Shown: positions 26,350 through 35,327 of the stretch, one piece after another
How positions within the stretch are numbered: the stretch's first letter is position 1
Layout: every line of letters begins with the position of its first letter
NCBI GenBank assembly: GCA_005503335.1
Contig: SCMQ01000013.1
Span: 47,452-111,451 of the forward strand
Source of the DNA: Comamonadaceae bacterium 2FH
Lineage (GTDB): Bacteria > Pseudomonadota > Gammaproteobacteria > Burkholderiales > Burkholderiaceae_C
Length of the DNA: 64,000 nucleotides
Direction: 5' to 3'
Notes under the pieces: model-generated
Told to the model about the DNA's origin: nothing
The model's input: the letters and a program-made list of their open reading frames with translations, nothing else
Database searches by the model: none
Program-made: the position numbers and the translations under genes

Positions 26350-27045
26350 ATGAGCGAACGACGCCCCAACCGCTTCATCCCGCGCGAGGAACTGCGCGCC
26401 TATGTGGCCTGGAAGCCCGGCAACCTGGGCGAGCGTGATCGCGTCCCGCCCGCGGACGCCGCGCCGGACGCCCTCGCGGCCCAGGCGCTGGCGGCGCAGC
26501 AGGCGATGCAGATGCAGGCGCTGCGCGAAGCCGCGCACGAGGAGGGCTATCGCGAGGGTCTGCAGGCGCTTGAGGCATTCAAGCAGGCCCATGCAGCCGA
26601 GGCGGCCGCCCGCATGGAGCCGCTGCTGGCGGCCCTCCAGTCGCGCTTGGCCGGGCTGGAGCAGGGCCTGGCCGCGCAGGTGGCCGTGCTCGCGACCGAG
26701 ATCGCGCGCCAGGTCGTGCACCACGAGCTCGCCACCCGGCCCGAGCTGATCGAGGCCGTGGCGCAGGACGCCCTCGCGGCCCTGGTCCACTCGGCGCGCC
26801 AGCTGCGCATCCGGCTGCATCCCGAGGATCGGGAGTGGCTGGTGGCCCAGGGCAGCCTCGACCTGGCGTCGCGCCAGGCCGTGCTGCTGGCCGATCCCGG
26901 ACAGGCACGTGGCGGCTGCGTGGTCGAGTCCGACATCGCGGGCGTCGACGCCTCGGTGCCGGCGCGCTGGCGGCGCGTGCTCGCTGCCCTGGGCCTGGAG
27001 AGCCCCTGGCGTGCCGCCGACCCCTCTGCCCGGAGCGGCGCATGA
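26350..27045 (+). CDS. fliH: Flagellar export ATPase regulator FliH
   Basis: FliH binds and restrains FliI and brings it to the C ring. ATG 26350 ([20 protein letters not shown]) gives 231 residues. Typical features are [13 protein letters not shown] in the coiled region (residues 55-115) and a C-terminal FliH/YscL domain ([20 protein letters not shown]). Assignment is supported by the fliG-fliH-fliI order. The stop overlaps the fliI start by 4 bases. Confidence 0.94.
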   Translation: MSERRPNRFIPREELRAYVAWKPGNLGERDRVPPADAAPDALAAQALAAQQAMQMQALREAAHEEGYREGLQALEAFKQAHAAEAAARMEPLLAALQSRLAGLEQGLAAQVAVLATEIARQVVHHELATRPELIEAVAQDALAALVHSARQLRIRLHPEDREWLVAQGSLDLASRQAVLLADPGQARGGCVVESDIAGVDASVPARWRRVLAALGLESPWRAADPSARSGA

Positions 27046-28472
27046 ACCCTGCGCCCGCGCAGCCACAGGCGGTCCTCGGCCTGAGCGAAGACTGGCGGCG
27101 CTACATGGACGGTCTGCGCCGGCGCGCCGCCAATGCCCAGCGCTTCGAGAGCTGGGGCACCCTGGTGCGCGTCACCGGCCTGGTGCTCGAGGCGGCCGGC
27201 ATCCGCCTGCCGGTCGGCGCCCTGTGCGCGGTCCATGTCGCCGGCCAGGCGCCGGTGCACGCCGAGGTGGTGGGCTTCGCCGGGGACCGCAGCTACCTCA
27301 TGCCCGGCGGCGACGTGCAGGGCCTGGTCAGCGGCGCCATCGTCAAGCCGCTGGCCGGCCGCGCCACGGCGGCGCAGCTGGGCCAGGCCGACGAGGCCGG
27401 CATTTCCCCGAACACGCTTGGCCTGCGCCTGCCCATGGGCGAGGGCCTGCTGGGGCGCGTGGTCGACGCCTACGGCCAGCCCCTGGACCCTCATGGGCCG
27501 CTGCACGGGGTGCGCAGCGAGGCCCTGGGCCGACGGCCCATCAATGCGATGGAGCGTGCCCCGGTGCGCCAGCCCCTGGACACCGGCGTGCGGGCCATCA
27601 ACGCCATGCTGACCGTGGGCCGCGGTCAGCGCATCGGCCTGTTCGCGGGCTCGGGCGTGGGCAAGTCCGTGCTGCTGGGCATGATGGCGCGCTACACCCA
27701 GGCCGACGTGATCGTGGTCGGCCTGATCGGCGAGCGCGGTCGCGAGGTCAAGGAGTTCGTCGAGGACATCCTGGGGGCCGAGGGCCTGTCCCGCTCGGTG
27801 GTGGTGGCGGCGCCGGCCGATGCGCCGCCCCTGGCGCGGCTGCAGGGCGCCAACTACGCAGCGGCCATCGCCGAGTCGTTCCGCGATGCAGGCCGCCATG
27901 TGCTGCTGCTGATGGATTCGCTCACGCGCTACGCCATGGCCCAGCGCGAGATCGCGCTGGCCATCGGCGAGCCGCCGGCCACCAAGGGCTATCCGCCGAG
28001 CTGCTTCGCCAAGCTGCCCCAGCTGGTGGAGCGCAGCGGCAACGGCCTGCACGGCGTGGGCTCGATCACGGCCTTCTACACGGTGCTCAGCGAGGGCGAC
28101 GACCAGCAGGACCCGATCGCCGACGCCTCGCGCGCCATCCTCGACGGCCACATCGTGCTGACGCGGGAGCTGGCCGAGGCCGGGCATTACCCTGCCATCG
28201 ACATCGAGAAATCGGCCTCGCGCGTGATGCACAACGTAACCACGCCGCCGCACCAGGCTGCCGCGCGGCGCCTGCGGCAGCTGCAGGCGCGCTACAGCCG
28301 CAGCCGCGACCTGCTGCAGCTCGGCGCCTACGTGAGCGGCCAGGACGCCGAGCTCGACGCCGCCCTGCAGGCCCAGCCGGCCGTGCGCGCGCTGCTGCAG
28401 CAGGACATGCACGAGACGGCGACGCTGGCCGACAGCGTCGCCCAGCTGAACGCCTGTGTCTCGGCGCGCTGA
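27042..28472 (+). CDS. fliI: Flagellum-specific export ATPase FliI
   Basis: FliI is the hexameric ATPase of the export apparatus and is related to the F1 beta subunit. ATG 27042 overlaps the fliH stop and gives 476 residues. The Walker A motif AGSGVGKS lies at residues 202-209, and the Walker B strand is [20 protein letters not shown]. The family block [20 protein letters not shown] precedes the P-loop. [20 protein letters not shown] follows. No missing residues seen. Confidence 0.97.
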   Translation: MNPAPAQPQAVLGLSEDWRRYMDGLRRRAANAQRFESWGTLVRVTGLVLEAAGIRLPVGALCAVHVAGQAPVHAEVVGFAGDRSYLMPGGDVQGLVSGAIVKPLAGRATAAQLGQADEAGISPNTLGLRLPMGEGLLGRVVDAYGQPLDPHGPLHGVRSEALGRRPINAMERAPVRQPLDTGVRAINAMLTVGRGQRIGLFAGSGVGKSVLLGMMARYTQADVIVVGLIGERGREVKEFVEDILGAEGLSRSVVVAAPADAPPLARLQGANYAAAIAESFRDAGRHVLLLMDSLTRYAMAQREIALAIGEPPATKGYPPSCFAKLPQLVERSGNGLHGVGSITAFYTVLSEGDDQQDPIADASRAILDGHIVLTRELAEAGHYPAIDIEKSASRVMHNVTTPPHQAAARRLRQLQARYSRSRDLLQLGAYVSGQDAELDAALQAQPAVRALLQQDMHETATLADSVAQLNACVSAR

Positions 28473-28506
28473 ACCTCCCTTCCGATCGCCCGCCACCCGG
28501 ATCACC

Positions 28507-28986
28507 ATGCAAGCTCTGTCCCATCCCTTCCACAGCCTGGCGCTGGCTCTCACCCAGGCCGAGCAACAGCGCGACGCCGCGCAGGCCCAGGTCCTGCAGG
28601 CCCGGCAGGCCTTCGAGACCGCCCAGCAGCAAGCCCTGCAGCTGGACGCCTACCGCGACGAGTACCAGCGGCGCTGGAGCGGCCAGGCCGGACAACCGCG
28701 CGATGCAGGCACGCTGTGGTGCTACCAGTCGTTCCTGGAGCGGCTGCACCAGGCCATCGCGCAGCAGCAGCAGGCCTTGGGAACCCTGACGAGCCGGCTC
28801 GAGGTCCTGGCGCGCAGCCTACAGGCGCACGAGTTGCGCGCCGCCGCCATCCGCAAGCTCATCGAGCGCCGGCAGCAGGCCCTGCGGCAGGCCGAGGCGC
28901 GCCGCGACCAGAAACGCAGCGACGAGCAGGCCGCGCGCATGGCCTGGTCGGCCCGCCTGGGCGGGCCCGAGGCCCTGGTCGGCTGA
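28507..28986 (+). CDS. fliJ: Flagellar export chaperone-escort protein FliJ
   Basis: FliJ is the central-stalk-like coiled-coil protein of the FliI ring. ATG 28507 (MQALSHPFHSLALALTQAEQ) gives 159 residues that are almost wholly predicted helix, rich in Gln, Ala and Arg. The C-terminal block AIRKLIERRQQALRQAEARR is typical of FliJ. Position between fliI and fliK supports it. Primary-sequence conservation in the family is low. Confidence 0.88.
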   Translation: MQALSHPFHSLALALTQAEQQRDAAQAQVLQARQAFETAQQQALQLDAYRDEYQRRWSGQAGQPRDAGTLWCYQSFLERLHQAIAQQQQALGTLTSRLEVLARSLQAHELRAAAIRKLIERRQQALRQAEARRDQKRSDEQAARMAWSARLGGPEALVG

Positions 28987-28991
28987 GTCCC

Positions 28992-30146
28992 ATGTCCACG
29001 CTCGCCACCCTGCCGGCGCCCACGGCCGCTCCCATGTCTGCCCGCGCGGGCGCGCCCGCGGCCGATCGTCCCAGAGCGCCCGCTGGCGGCCAGGGCCGCC
29101 AGAGCTTCGCCCAGTGCCTCCAGCGCTCGGCCGAGGCGCAGCCGGCGCCGGGGGCACCCGAAGCGGGGCTTGCGGACGATGCGGCCGCGCCGCCGGCCTC
29201 GGGCGCCGACGCCGCACAGGTGCCGCCTGCGCAGACGCAAGCGCCGACCGGTGGACCGGAACCCGAAGACGAGGAAGCGCAGGGCGCCGCGCCACCGCCG
29301 GACTGGCCCGCGCAGGCCATGGTCCTAGGCGGGCCCGCCTGGCCGCACGCCGCCACGACGGGTTCGGCGTCCGAGGGCGCCGCGGACCGGGCCATGGTTC
29401 CGACCTTGCGACTGCCCGGGGCGCGGCGCGATGCGGCCCTTGCCGCGCAGCGGGAACTGGGCGGCTCCGAGGCCCGCGAGGCGCAAGGGCCGGGCCCGCA
29501 AGACAGTGAGCAGGGGCCCGCCGGCCTTGCGGGCGGGCCGGGCGCCATGGCCGCCTGGGACGAGGCGAGGGCGCAAGCGCTGGACCCCGCGCTCACGCGC
29601 CTGATGGCGCCCGCGCCGGCGGCGGCCGGGCCGTCTGGCGAGACCCCCTGGCTGCCGCCGGGCTGGCCCCCGCTCGCGGCGACGCCGCCGGCCGCCGAGC
29701 CCGCGCATCCCGGCGCGGTGCAGGTCTACAACATCGCCGCCGCGCCGCACCAGCCCGAGTTTCCCGCGGCGCTGGCGCACCAGATCAGCTACCTGCTGCG
29801 CGAAGGGGTGCAGGAGGCGCGCCTGGAGCTGAACCCGGCCGAGCTGGGGCCGGTGCACGTGCACATCGCGGTCGCGGGCCAGCAGGCCCAGGTGGATTTC
29901 GCCGCGGCCGTGAGCAGCACGCGGGCGGCGCTCGAGGCCAGCCTGCCGGCACTGGCCAGCGCGCTGCAGGCCGCAGGCCTGACGCTCACCGGCGGCGGCG
30001 TCTCCCAGGAACAGGCGCCGGGCAGCAGCCAGCAGCGGCCGGCACGCGCTGCAGCGGCGTCGGACCGGGCCAGCGAGCGCAGCCAAGGGATCAGCCCGGC
30101 GCCGGCCGTGGCCCAGCGTGCCGGGCGGCTGGACCTCTACGCCTGA
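28992..30146 (+). CDS. fliK: Flagellar hook-length control protein FliK
   Basis: FliK measures hook length and triggers the FlhB specificity switch. ATG 28992 (MSTLATLPAPTAAP) gives 384 residues. Residues 1-240 are low-complexity, alanine/proline/glycine-rich and probably disordered, as in FliK. The C-terminal hook-length domain is clear: LREGVQEARLELNPAELGPV then HVHIAVAGQQAQVDFAAAVS. It lies 5 bases after fliJ and ends the fliFGHIJK unit; 159 bases separate it from fliL. Confidence 0.93.
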   Translation: MSTLATLPAPTAAPMSARAGAPAADRPRAPAGGQGRQSFAQCLQRSAEAQPAPGAPEAGLADDAAAPPASGADAAQVPPAQTQAPTGGPEPEDEEAQGAAPPPDWPAQAMVLGGPAWPHAATTGSASEGAADRAMVPTLRLPGARRDAALAAQRELGGSEAREAQGPGPQDSEQGPAGLAGGPGAMAAWDEARAQALDPALTRLMAPAPAAAGPSGETPWLPPGWPPLAATPPAAEPAHPGAVQVYNIAAAPHQPEFPAALAHQISYLLREGVQEARLELNPAELGPVHVHIAVAGQQAQVDFAAAVSSTRAALEASLPALASALQAAGLTLTGGGVSQEQAPGSSQQRPARAAAASDRASERSQGISPAPAVAQRAGRLDLYA

Positions 30147-30305
30147 GCAACAGGCGGCACGTTCGATGCTTCGGTCTGGGCCGTATTTGCGCGCCTTATC
30201 CGGCGTTACGCCGATGGCGTCCCCGGAATAATCCTTGCTGAGTGTCGTCCGGCATGCGCCTTCCGGCCCATGCCAGGCGGTAGACCGAATCCCGAGGAAA
30301 TGACC

Positions 30306-30857
30306 ATGAGCACCGCCACGGCCGAAGCCACGGCCGCCCCGCCGACCAGGAAGCGCAGCATGAAGAAGCGGCTGGTGCTTCTTGCGCTGGTGCTCGCGCT
30401 CGGGGGCGGTGGCGCGGGCGCCTGGCTCTGGCTGCACGGCCATGCGGCGTCCGAGGCCGGCGCGTCGGCGCAGCAGAGCGCCAGGAAATCTCCGCCCGCG
30501 TTCTTCGCCATGGAGAACTTCGTGGTCAACCTCGCCGACAAGGAGTGGGAGCGCTTCGCCCAGATCGGCATCACGCTGGAGCTGGACGGCCCAGCGACGG
30601 CGGACAAGCTCAAGGCCTATACGCCCGTCATACGCAGCCAGGTGCTGATGCTGCTGGCCCACAAGACCTCCGCCGAGCTGCTGGAGCGCAGCGGCAAGGA
30701 GCAACTGGCCGCGGACATCGTGCGCGAGACCCTGCGCGCCATCGGCGAGCAGGGCGGGGGCGGGCCCGCGGCCCAGAGCGAGGCGGCAAAGGGCGAGCAG
30801 GCCAAGAGCACGGGCCCGGTGGTGCGCGTGCATTTCTCCAGCTTCATCATCCAGTAG
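30306..30857 (+). CDS. fliL: Flagellar basal-body associated protein FliL
   Basis: FliL is a single-pass membrane protein that supports the stator. ATG 30306 is chosen because GAGGA at 30294-30298 is 7 bases upstream; the in-frame ATG at 30300 is too close. The 183-residue product has a basic lead (RKRSMKKR), a membrane segment (LVLLALVLALGGGGAGAWLW), and the periplasmic FliL domain (FFAMENFVVNLADKEWERFA). The last residues VRVHFSSFIIQ are typical. It opens the fliLMNOPQR operon. Confidence 0.95.
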   Translation: MSTATAEATAAPPTRKRSMKKRLVLLALVLALGGGGAGAWLWLHGHAASEAGASAQQSARKSPPAFFAMENFVVNLADKEWERFAQIGITLELDGPATADKLKAYTPVIRSQVLMLLAHKTSAELLERSGKEQLAADIVRETLRAIGEQGGGGPAAQSEAAKGEQAKSTGPVVRVHFSSFIIQ

Positions 30858-30880
30858 CCGGACCGCGGCACCAGGTTGCG

Positions 30881-31885
30881 ATGAACCAGCACATTCTTTC
30901 GCAGGACGAGGTCGACGCGCTGCTGCACGGCATCACCGGGGAGAGCCAGAAGCTCGAGCCGGAAGAGGTGCAGTTCGGCGGGGTGCGCGACTACGACATC
31001 GCGAGCCAGGAACGCATCGTGCGCGGGCGCATGCCCACGATGGAGATCATCAACGAGCGCTTTTCGCGCAACATCCGCGTCGGCCTGTTCAACTTCATAC
31101 GCAAGAGCCCCGAGATTTCGGTCGGGGCCATCAAGGTGCAGAAGTACAGCGCCTTCCTGCGCCAGATCGTGGTGCCGACCAACCTCAACATCGTCGCGGT
31201 GACGCCGCTGCGCGGCTCCGGCCTGGTGGTCTGCGACCCGACCCTGGTCTTCGCCGTGATCGACGCCCTGTTCGGCGGCAACGGCAAGTTCCACGCCCGC
31301 ATCGAAGGGCGCGACTTCTCGCCCACCGAGCAGCGCATCATCAACCGCCTGGTCGAGGTGATCTGCAGCGAGTACCAGAAAGCCTGGCACGGCATCTACC
31401 CGCTGGTGCTGGAGTACCAGCGCTCGGAGATGCAGCCGCAGTTCGCCAACGTGGCCACGCCCAGCGAGATCGTGGTCACGACTTCGTTCACGCTGGAGAT
31501 CGGCGACACCACCGGCACCATCCACTTCTGCATTCCCTACGCCACGCTGGAGCCGATTCGCGACGTGCTGTATTCGACCGTGCAGGGCAACTCGGCCGAG
31601 CCCGACCGGCGCTGGGTCAAGCTGCTCACGCACCAGATCCAGGCGGCCGAGGTGCAGCTGGTGGCCGAGCTGGGCGCCGTGCCGGCCACCGTCGAGCAGT
31701 TGCTGTCTCTCAAGCCCGGCGATTTCCTCGAACTGGACCTCAACCCCCTGGTCGAGGCCAAGGTCGACGGCGTTCCGGTCTTCGAATGCCATTACGGCGT
31801 GTCCCACGGGAAGTACGCCATCAAGATTGAAAACATGCTGACCGGCCCCGAGTTCGGCTGGTTGGGAGAGCCCCATGCCACCTGA
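30881..31885 (+). CDS. fliM: Flagellar motor switch protein FliM
   Basis: FliM is the C-ring protein that binds CheY-P. ATG 30881 gives 334 residues. The CheY-binding peptide LSQDEVDALL lies at residues 6-15. The CheC-like middle domain (MPTMEIINERFSRNIRVGLF) and the C-terminal SpoA domain (LSLKPGDFLELDLNPLVEAK) follow. A longer open frame begins at 30545 inside fliL in another phase and was not used. It overlaps fliN by 11 bases. Confidence 0.97.
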   Translation: MNQHILSQDEVDALLHGITGESQKLEPEEVQFGGVRDYDIASQERIVRGRMPTMEIINERFSRNIRVGLFNFIRKSPEISVGAIKVQKYSAFLRQIVVPTNLNIVAVTPLRGSGLVVCDPTLVFAVIDALFGGNGKFHARIEGRDFSPTEQRIINRLVEVICSEYQKAWHGIYPLVLEYQRSEMQPQFANVATPSEIVVTTSFTLEIGDTTGTIHFCIPYATLEPIRDVLYSTVQGNSAEPDRRWVKLLTHQIQAAEVQLVAELGAVPATVEQLLSLKPGDFLELDLNPLVEAKVDGVPVFECHYGVSHGKYAIKIENMLTGPEFGWLGEPHAT

Positions 31886-32321
31886 GACCGCAAGCCCCGA
31901 CCCCGCGCAGGACGCCATGGCCGCCGAATGGGCGGCCGCGCTGGCCCAGCAACAGGAGGCCGAGAGCCCGCCCGCCGCGCCCGACAAGCTGCCCGACCGG
32001 GTGCGACCGGCCGCCTTCGCCCAGCTCTCGCCCTCCGCCCCCGGCACGGTGGGCCACGACATCCACATGGTGCTGGACATCCCGGTCCAGCTGACCGTGG
32101 AGCTCGGCCGCACGCGGATTCCGATCAAGCACATCCTGCAGCTGGCGCAGGGCTCGGTGATCGAGCTCGACGCCCTGGCCGGCGAGCCCATGGACGTGCT
32201 GGTCAACGGCTACCTGATCGCCCAGGGCGAGGTGGTGGTGGTCAACGACAAGTTCGGCATCCGCCTGACCGACATCGTGACGCCCTCCGAGCGCATGAAG
32301 CGCCTGAGCCGCGGCATGTGA
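31875..32321 (+). CDS. fliN: Flagellar motor switch protein FliN
   Basis: FliN forms the base of the C ring together with the FliM C-terminus. The 148-residue product has a disordered acidic/alanine N-terminus (residues 1-55) and a SpoA domain with [20 protein letters not shown], then [20 protein letters not shown]. The domain ends [18 protein letters not shown] 31875 overlaps the fliM end by 11 bases, so the two are translationally coupled. Confidence 0.97.
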   Translation: MPPETASPDPAQDAMAAEWAAALAQQQEAESPPAAPDKLPDRVRPAAFAQLSPSAPGTVGHDIHMVLDIPVQLTVELGRTRIPIKHILQLAQGSVIELDALAGEPMDVLVNGYLIAQGEVVVVNDKFGIRLTDIVTPSERMKRLSRGM

Positions 32322-32389
32322 GACCCGCGCCCTGACGCCTTCGCCTCATCGTTTCAACGCATCCAGGACACGCGAGTGCCTCGCCCCCC

Positions 32390-32758
32390 ATGCCTTCCAG
32401 TGCTTCCTTTGCCCTGTGGTCCCTGCTGATCGTCGCTCTGGTTCCGCTGACGCTGTGGCTGCTGCGGCGCGCCGGCGTCGCGCGCGCGGGCCAGTCCGAG
32501 GTGACCCGGGTCGTGTCATCGACCACGTTGGGCCCGGGCCAGCGCCTGGTCACCGTGGAGGTAGGGCAGGGCGACGAGCGCCGCTGGCTGGTCCTGGGCG
32601 TGACCGCCCAGCAGATCCAGGCCGTGCACAGCCTGTCCGCGCCGCCGCCGGCCGGGCCCGCTGGCGAGGTGGCCGACGCGAGCGGAGCCTCGTTCGCCGA
32701 GCTCGTTCACAAGCTGTCGCACGGCTGGGCACCGAAGCAGCCGGGAGGGGCAAGATGA
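32390..32758 (+). CDS. fliO: Flagellar export apparatus assembly protein FliO
   Basis: FliO is a membrane scaffold for the FliP ring. The 122-residue product has one N-terminal membrane segment ([17 protein letters not shown], about residues 8-24). A small cytoplasmic domain follows: [20 protein letters not shown], then [19 protein letters not shown]. This pattern is typical of FliO. Its end overlaps the fliP start by 4 bases. FliO is poorly conserved, so the call combines topology, motif and position. Confidence 0.9.
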   Translation: MPSSASFALWSLLIVALVPLTLWLLRRAGVARAGQSEVTRVVSSTTLGPGQRLVTVEVGQGDERRWLVLGVTAQQIQAVHSLSAPPPAGPAGEVADASGASFAELVHKLSHGWAPKQPGGAR

Positions 32759-33534
32759 GCGCGCGCGTGTTCACGGTTGGCGCCGGACGGGCCTGGCGCT
32801 TGCCGGCGCTCGCGCTGGGCCTGCTCGGCTGGGCGGGCACGGCCCTGGGCGAGCCCGCAGCAGGCGCCTTGCCCCTGGTGATCGGCCAGGGCGCTGGGGG
32901 CACCAGCTACTCGGTGCCGGTCCAGACCCTGTTGTTCTTCACCGCGCTGAGCTTCATTCCGGCGGCCGTGCTGCTGATGACGGGCTTCACGCGCATCGTC
33001 ATCGTGCTGAGCCTGCTACGCCAGGCGCTGGGCACCCAGGCGGCGCCGCCGAACCAGGTGATCGTCGGCTTGTCGCTGTTCCTGACCTTCTTCGTGATGG
33101 GACCCACCATCGACCGCATCCATGCCGAGGCCTACCAGCCCTATGCGGCGCGGCAGATCGAGTTCGACCTGGCCGTCGAGCGGGCACAGCAGCCGCTGCG
33201 CGAGTTCATGCTCAAGCAGACCCGCGAATCCGACTTCGCGCTGTTCGCCCGGCTGGCCAGCCTGGACCCTGCGGTGAAAGCCGCTCAGGCACCATTTCGC
33301 GTGATCGTGCCGGCCTTCGTGACCAGCGAGCTCAAGAGCGCGTTCCAGATCGGCTTCATGATCTTCATACCGTTCCTGGTGATCGACATGATCGTGGCCA
33401 GCGTGCTCATGAGCCTGGGCATGATGATGCTCTCGCCGGTGTTGGTGGCCCTGCCGTTCAAGCTCATGCTGTTCGTGCTGGCCGACGGCTGGAACCTGCT
33501 GCTGGGCTCGCTGGCCGCGAGCTTCGCCAGCTGA
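32755..33534 (+). CDS. fliP: Flagellar export gate protein FliP
   Basis: FliP forms the core of the export channel with FliQ and FliR. ATG 32755 overlaps fliO and gives 259 residues. It has a cleavable Sec signal ([15 protein letters not shown]) and four membrane segments. Strong family motifs are [20 protein letters not shown] and [40 protein letters not shown] and [20 protein letters not shown] are also present. The frame open from 32416 is the wrong phase. Confidence 0.97.
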   Translation: MSARVFTVGAGRAWRLPALALGLLGWAGTALGEPAAGALPLVIGQGAGGTSYSVPVQTLLFFTALSFIPAAVLLMTGFTRIVIVLSLLRQALGTQAAPPNQVIVGLSLFLTFFVMGPTIDRIHAEAYQPYAARQIEFDLAVERAQQPLREFMLKQTRESDFALFARLASLDPAVKAAQAPFRVIVPAFVTSELKSAFQIGFMIFIPFLVIDMIVASVLMSLGMMMLSPVLVALPFKLMLFVLADGWNLLLGSLAASFAS

Positions 33535-33548
33535 AGGAGACTGCTGCC

Positions 33549-33818
33549 ATGGACGCCCAACAGGTTCTCACCCTCGGCCAGCAGGCCCTGTACCTGCTGC
33601 TGACGGTGGCGGCGCCGCTGCTGCTCACGGCGCTGGCCATCGGCCTGGTGGTCAGCATCGTGCAGGCCGCCACGCAGATTCACGAGGCCACGCTGTCTTT
33701 CGTGCCCAAGCTGCTGGGCGCCGTGCTGGTCCTCACCGTGACCGGCCCCTGGATGCTGAGCAGCCTGATCGAGTTCATACAGCGCACCCTGACCGGCATC
33801 CCCGGCCTGGTGCGCTGA
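33549..33818 (+). CDS. fliQ: Flagellar export gate protein FliQ
   Basis: FliQ is a two-helix membrane subunit of the FliPQR export channel. The 89-residue product has both membrane segments: ALYLLLTVAAPLLLTALAIG with LVVSIVQAATQIHEATLSFV, and LGAVLVLTVTGPWMLSSLI. AAPLLLTALAIGLVVSIVQA with TQI is the FliQ signature. A good AAGGAG ribosome site precedes ATG 33549. It lies between fliP and fliR, 14 bases from each. Confidence 0.97.
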   Translation: MDAQQVLTLGQQALYLLLTVAAPLLLTALAIGLVVSIVQAATQIHEATLSFVPKLLGAVLVLTVTGPWMLSSLIEFIQRTLTGIPGLVR

Positions 33819-33832
33819 GGCTCAGCCAGGCT

Positions 33833-34594
33833 GTGATCAGCTTTTCCGAGGCCCAGATCACGGCCTGGCTGAGCCCGCTGCTGTGGCCGTTCTTCCGCGT
33901 CCTGGCGCTGTTCATGACCGCGCCCGTGCTGTCCTCGCGCGCCGTGCCGATGCGCCTGAAGATCGCGCTGGCCTTCCTGGTGACGCTGGCGGCCCAGGCC
34001 GCCCTGGCGCCCGGCGCGGCGATCACCCTGGACGCCCCCGAAGCGCCGGGCGTGCTGCTGCAGCAGCTGGTGGTCGGCGCCGCTATCGGGCTGGCGGCGC
34101 GCATCGTGGTAGCCGCCGTCGAATACGCCGGCGAACTGGTGGGCCTGCAGATGGGCTTGGGCTTCGCGGCCTTCTTCGAGCCCTCCGCGGGCGGCCAGGC
34201 CAATGCCGTCAGTCGCTACCTCGGCACTCTGGCGGCGCTGCTGTTCATCGTGCTGAACGGCCACCTGTTGCTGGTGGCCGCCGTGGTCCAGAGCTTCCAG
34301 GCCTTTCCCGTCGCGCCTTCGCCCATGGCCTTCCTGCAGGCCGTGTCGGTGCAACGCTGGGGCGCGGAACTGTTCAGGCTCGGCCTGTGGCTCGCCCTGC
34401 CGGTGCTGGCCATGCTGCTGTTCACCAACCTGGTCATGGGCGTGATCTCGCGCGTGGCCCAGCAGCTCAACATCTTCGCCATCGGCTTTCCGGTGACCCT
34501 GGGCGTGGGCCTGCTCGGCCTGCTGCTGACCCTGCCGCTGCTGGAGCAGCCCTTCACCCAGGCGCTGGAGCAGATGCTGGGCCAGCTGCGCTGA
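33833..34594 (+). CDS. fliR: Flagellar export gate protein FliR
   Basis: FliR completes the FliPQR export channel. GTG at 33833 starts a 253-residue product (MISFSEAQITAWLSPLLWPF) with about six membrane segments. Family motifs include FRVLALFMTAPVLSSRAVPM and LVGLQMGLGFAAFFEPSAGG, then LVMGVISRVAQQLNIFAIGF. It is the last gene of the fliL-fliR operon and converges on the regulator gene at 34695. The second copy of the intergenic repeat lies just after it. Confidence 0.96.
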   Translation: MISFSEAQITAWLSPLLWPFFRVLALFMTAPVLSSRAVPMRLKIALAFLVTLAAQAALAPGAAITLDAPEAPGVLLQQLVVGAAIGLAARIVVAAVEYAGELVGLQMGLGFAAFFEPSAGGQANAVSRYLGTLAALLFIVLNGHLLLVAAVVQSFQAFPVAPSPMAFLQAVSVQRWGAELFRLGLWLALPVLAMLLFTNLVMGVISRVAQQLNIFAIGFPVTLGVGLLGLLLTLPLLEQPFTQALEQMLGQLR

Positions 34595-34623
34595 GGCAAG
34601 GCGGGTGCTGGCCTCAGACCGGC

Positions 34624-34694
34624 GCCGGGCCGCCCCAAGCCGGTCTGGGCCCCCTCGGGGGGCAGCGAGGACACGCAGTGCCGAGCGTGGGGGC
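34624..34694 (-). repeat. Intergenic repeat element, copy 2 (between convergent fliR and regulator gene)
   Basis: The reverse complement of this 71-base segment reads GCCCCCACGCTC, then CACTGCGTGT, TCGCTGCCCCCCGAGGGGG and TTGGGGCGGCCCGGC, in the same order and nearly the same spacing as copy 1 at 16608-16680. It fills almost the whole gap between fliR and the convergent response-regulator gene. The C/G-run hairpin may end both transcripts. Confidence 0.7.
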
Positions 34695-35327
34695 TCAGAC
34701 CACGCCGTTGCGGATCGCGTAGACGGTCAGCTCGGCGTTGTTGGACAGGCCCAGCTTCTCCAGCACGCGCGCCCGGTAGACGCTCACGGTCTTCGGGCTC
34801 AGCGCGAGCCGCTGCGCGATGTCCGAAAGCTTCTTGCCCGAGGCGATCATGATCAGGGTCTGCAGCTCGCGGTCGGACAGGCGCTCGTGCAGCAGCTGGG
34901 CGCTGGGCTCGGTGCTCAGGCCCTCGACCAGCAGCTGGGCGATGACCGGCGTCACATAGCGCCGGCCCTGAGCGACGGTGCGCACCGCGTCGACCAGCTG
35001 GATCGGCTCGCCGCCCTTGTTGACGTAGCCGAAGGCGCCGGCCTTGAAGGCCCGGATCGCATACTGCTCCTCCGGGTACATCGACACCACCAGCGGCTTG
35101 ATCGCCGGATTCGTCTCCTTCAGCGTCTGCAGCACGTCCAGGCCGCTGCGTCCGGGCAGCTGGATGTCGAGCACGAGCACGTCGCAGCCCTGGGCATGCA
35201 GCAGCGAGCGCAGCTCGGGATAATCGCTGGCCTCGCCCACGATCTCGATGTCGGGTGCGTCGGAAAGCGTGTCGCGTATGCCGCGTCGGATCAGTGCGTG
35301 GTCATCGCACAGCATGACTTGAATCAA
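34695..35327 (-). CDS. NarL/LuxR-family response regulator
   Basis: DNA-binding response regulator of 210 residues. The first strand of the receiver (IQVMLCDDH) only fits if translation starts at TTG 35327, which overlaps the kinase stop codon; ATG 35315 would remove it. The receiver has the acidic pair in CDDHALIRRG and phospho-acceptor Asp in CDVLVLDIQLPGRSG. A C-terminal LuxR helix-turn-helix (LSDRELQTLIMIASGKKLSD, then LALSPKTVSVYRARVLEKLG) follows. The residues for phosphorylation look intact. It is the partner of the kinase at 35324. The regulated genes are unknown. Confidence 0.88.
   Translation of the reverse strand: MIQVMLCDDHALIRRGIRDTLSDAPDIEIVGEASDYPELRSLLHAQGCDVLVLDIQLPGRSGLDVLQTLKETNPAIKPLVVSMYPEEQYAIRAFKAGAFGYVNKGGEPIQLVDAVRTVAQGRRYVTPVIAQLLVEGLSTEPSAQLLHERLSDRELQTLIMIASGKKLSDIAQRLALSPKTVSVYRARVLEKLGLSNNAELTVYAIRNGVV

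Noticed and set aside
30181..30300. Sigma-28 promoter before fliL using GCCGATGG at 30210
   Set aside because: No TAAAG- or TCAAG-like -35 lies at the required distance. fliL is expected to be an early, FlhDC-dependent operon.
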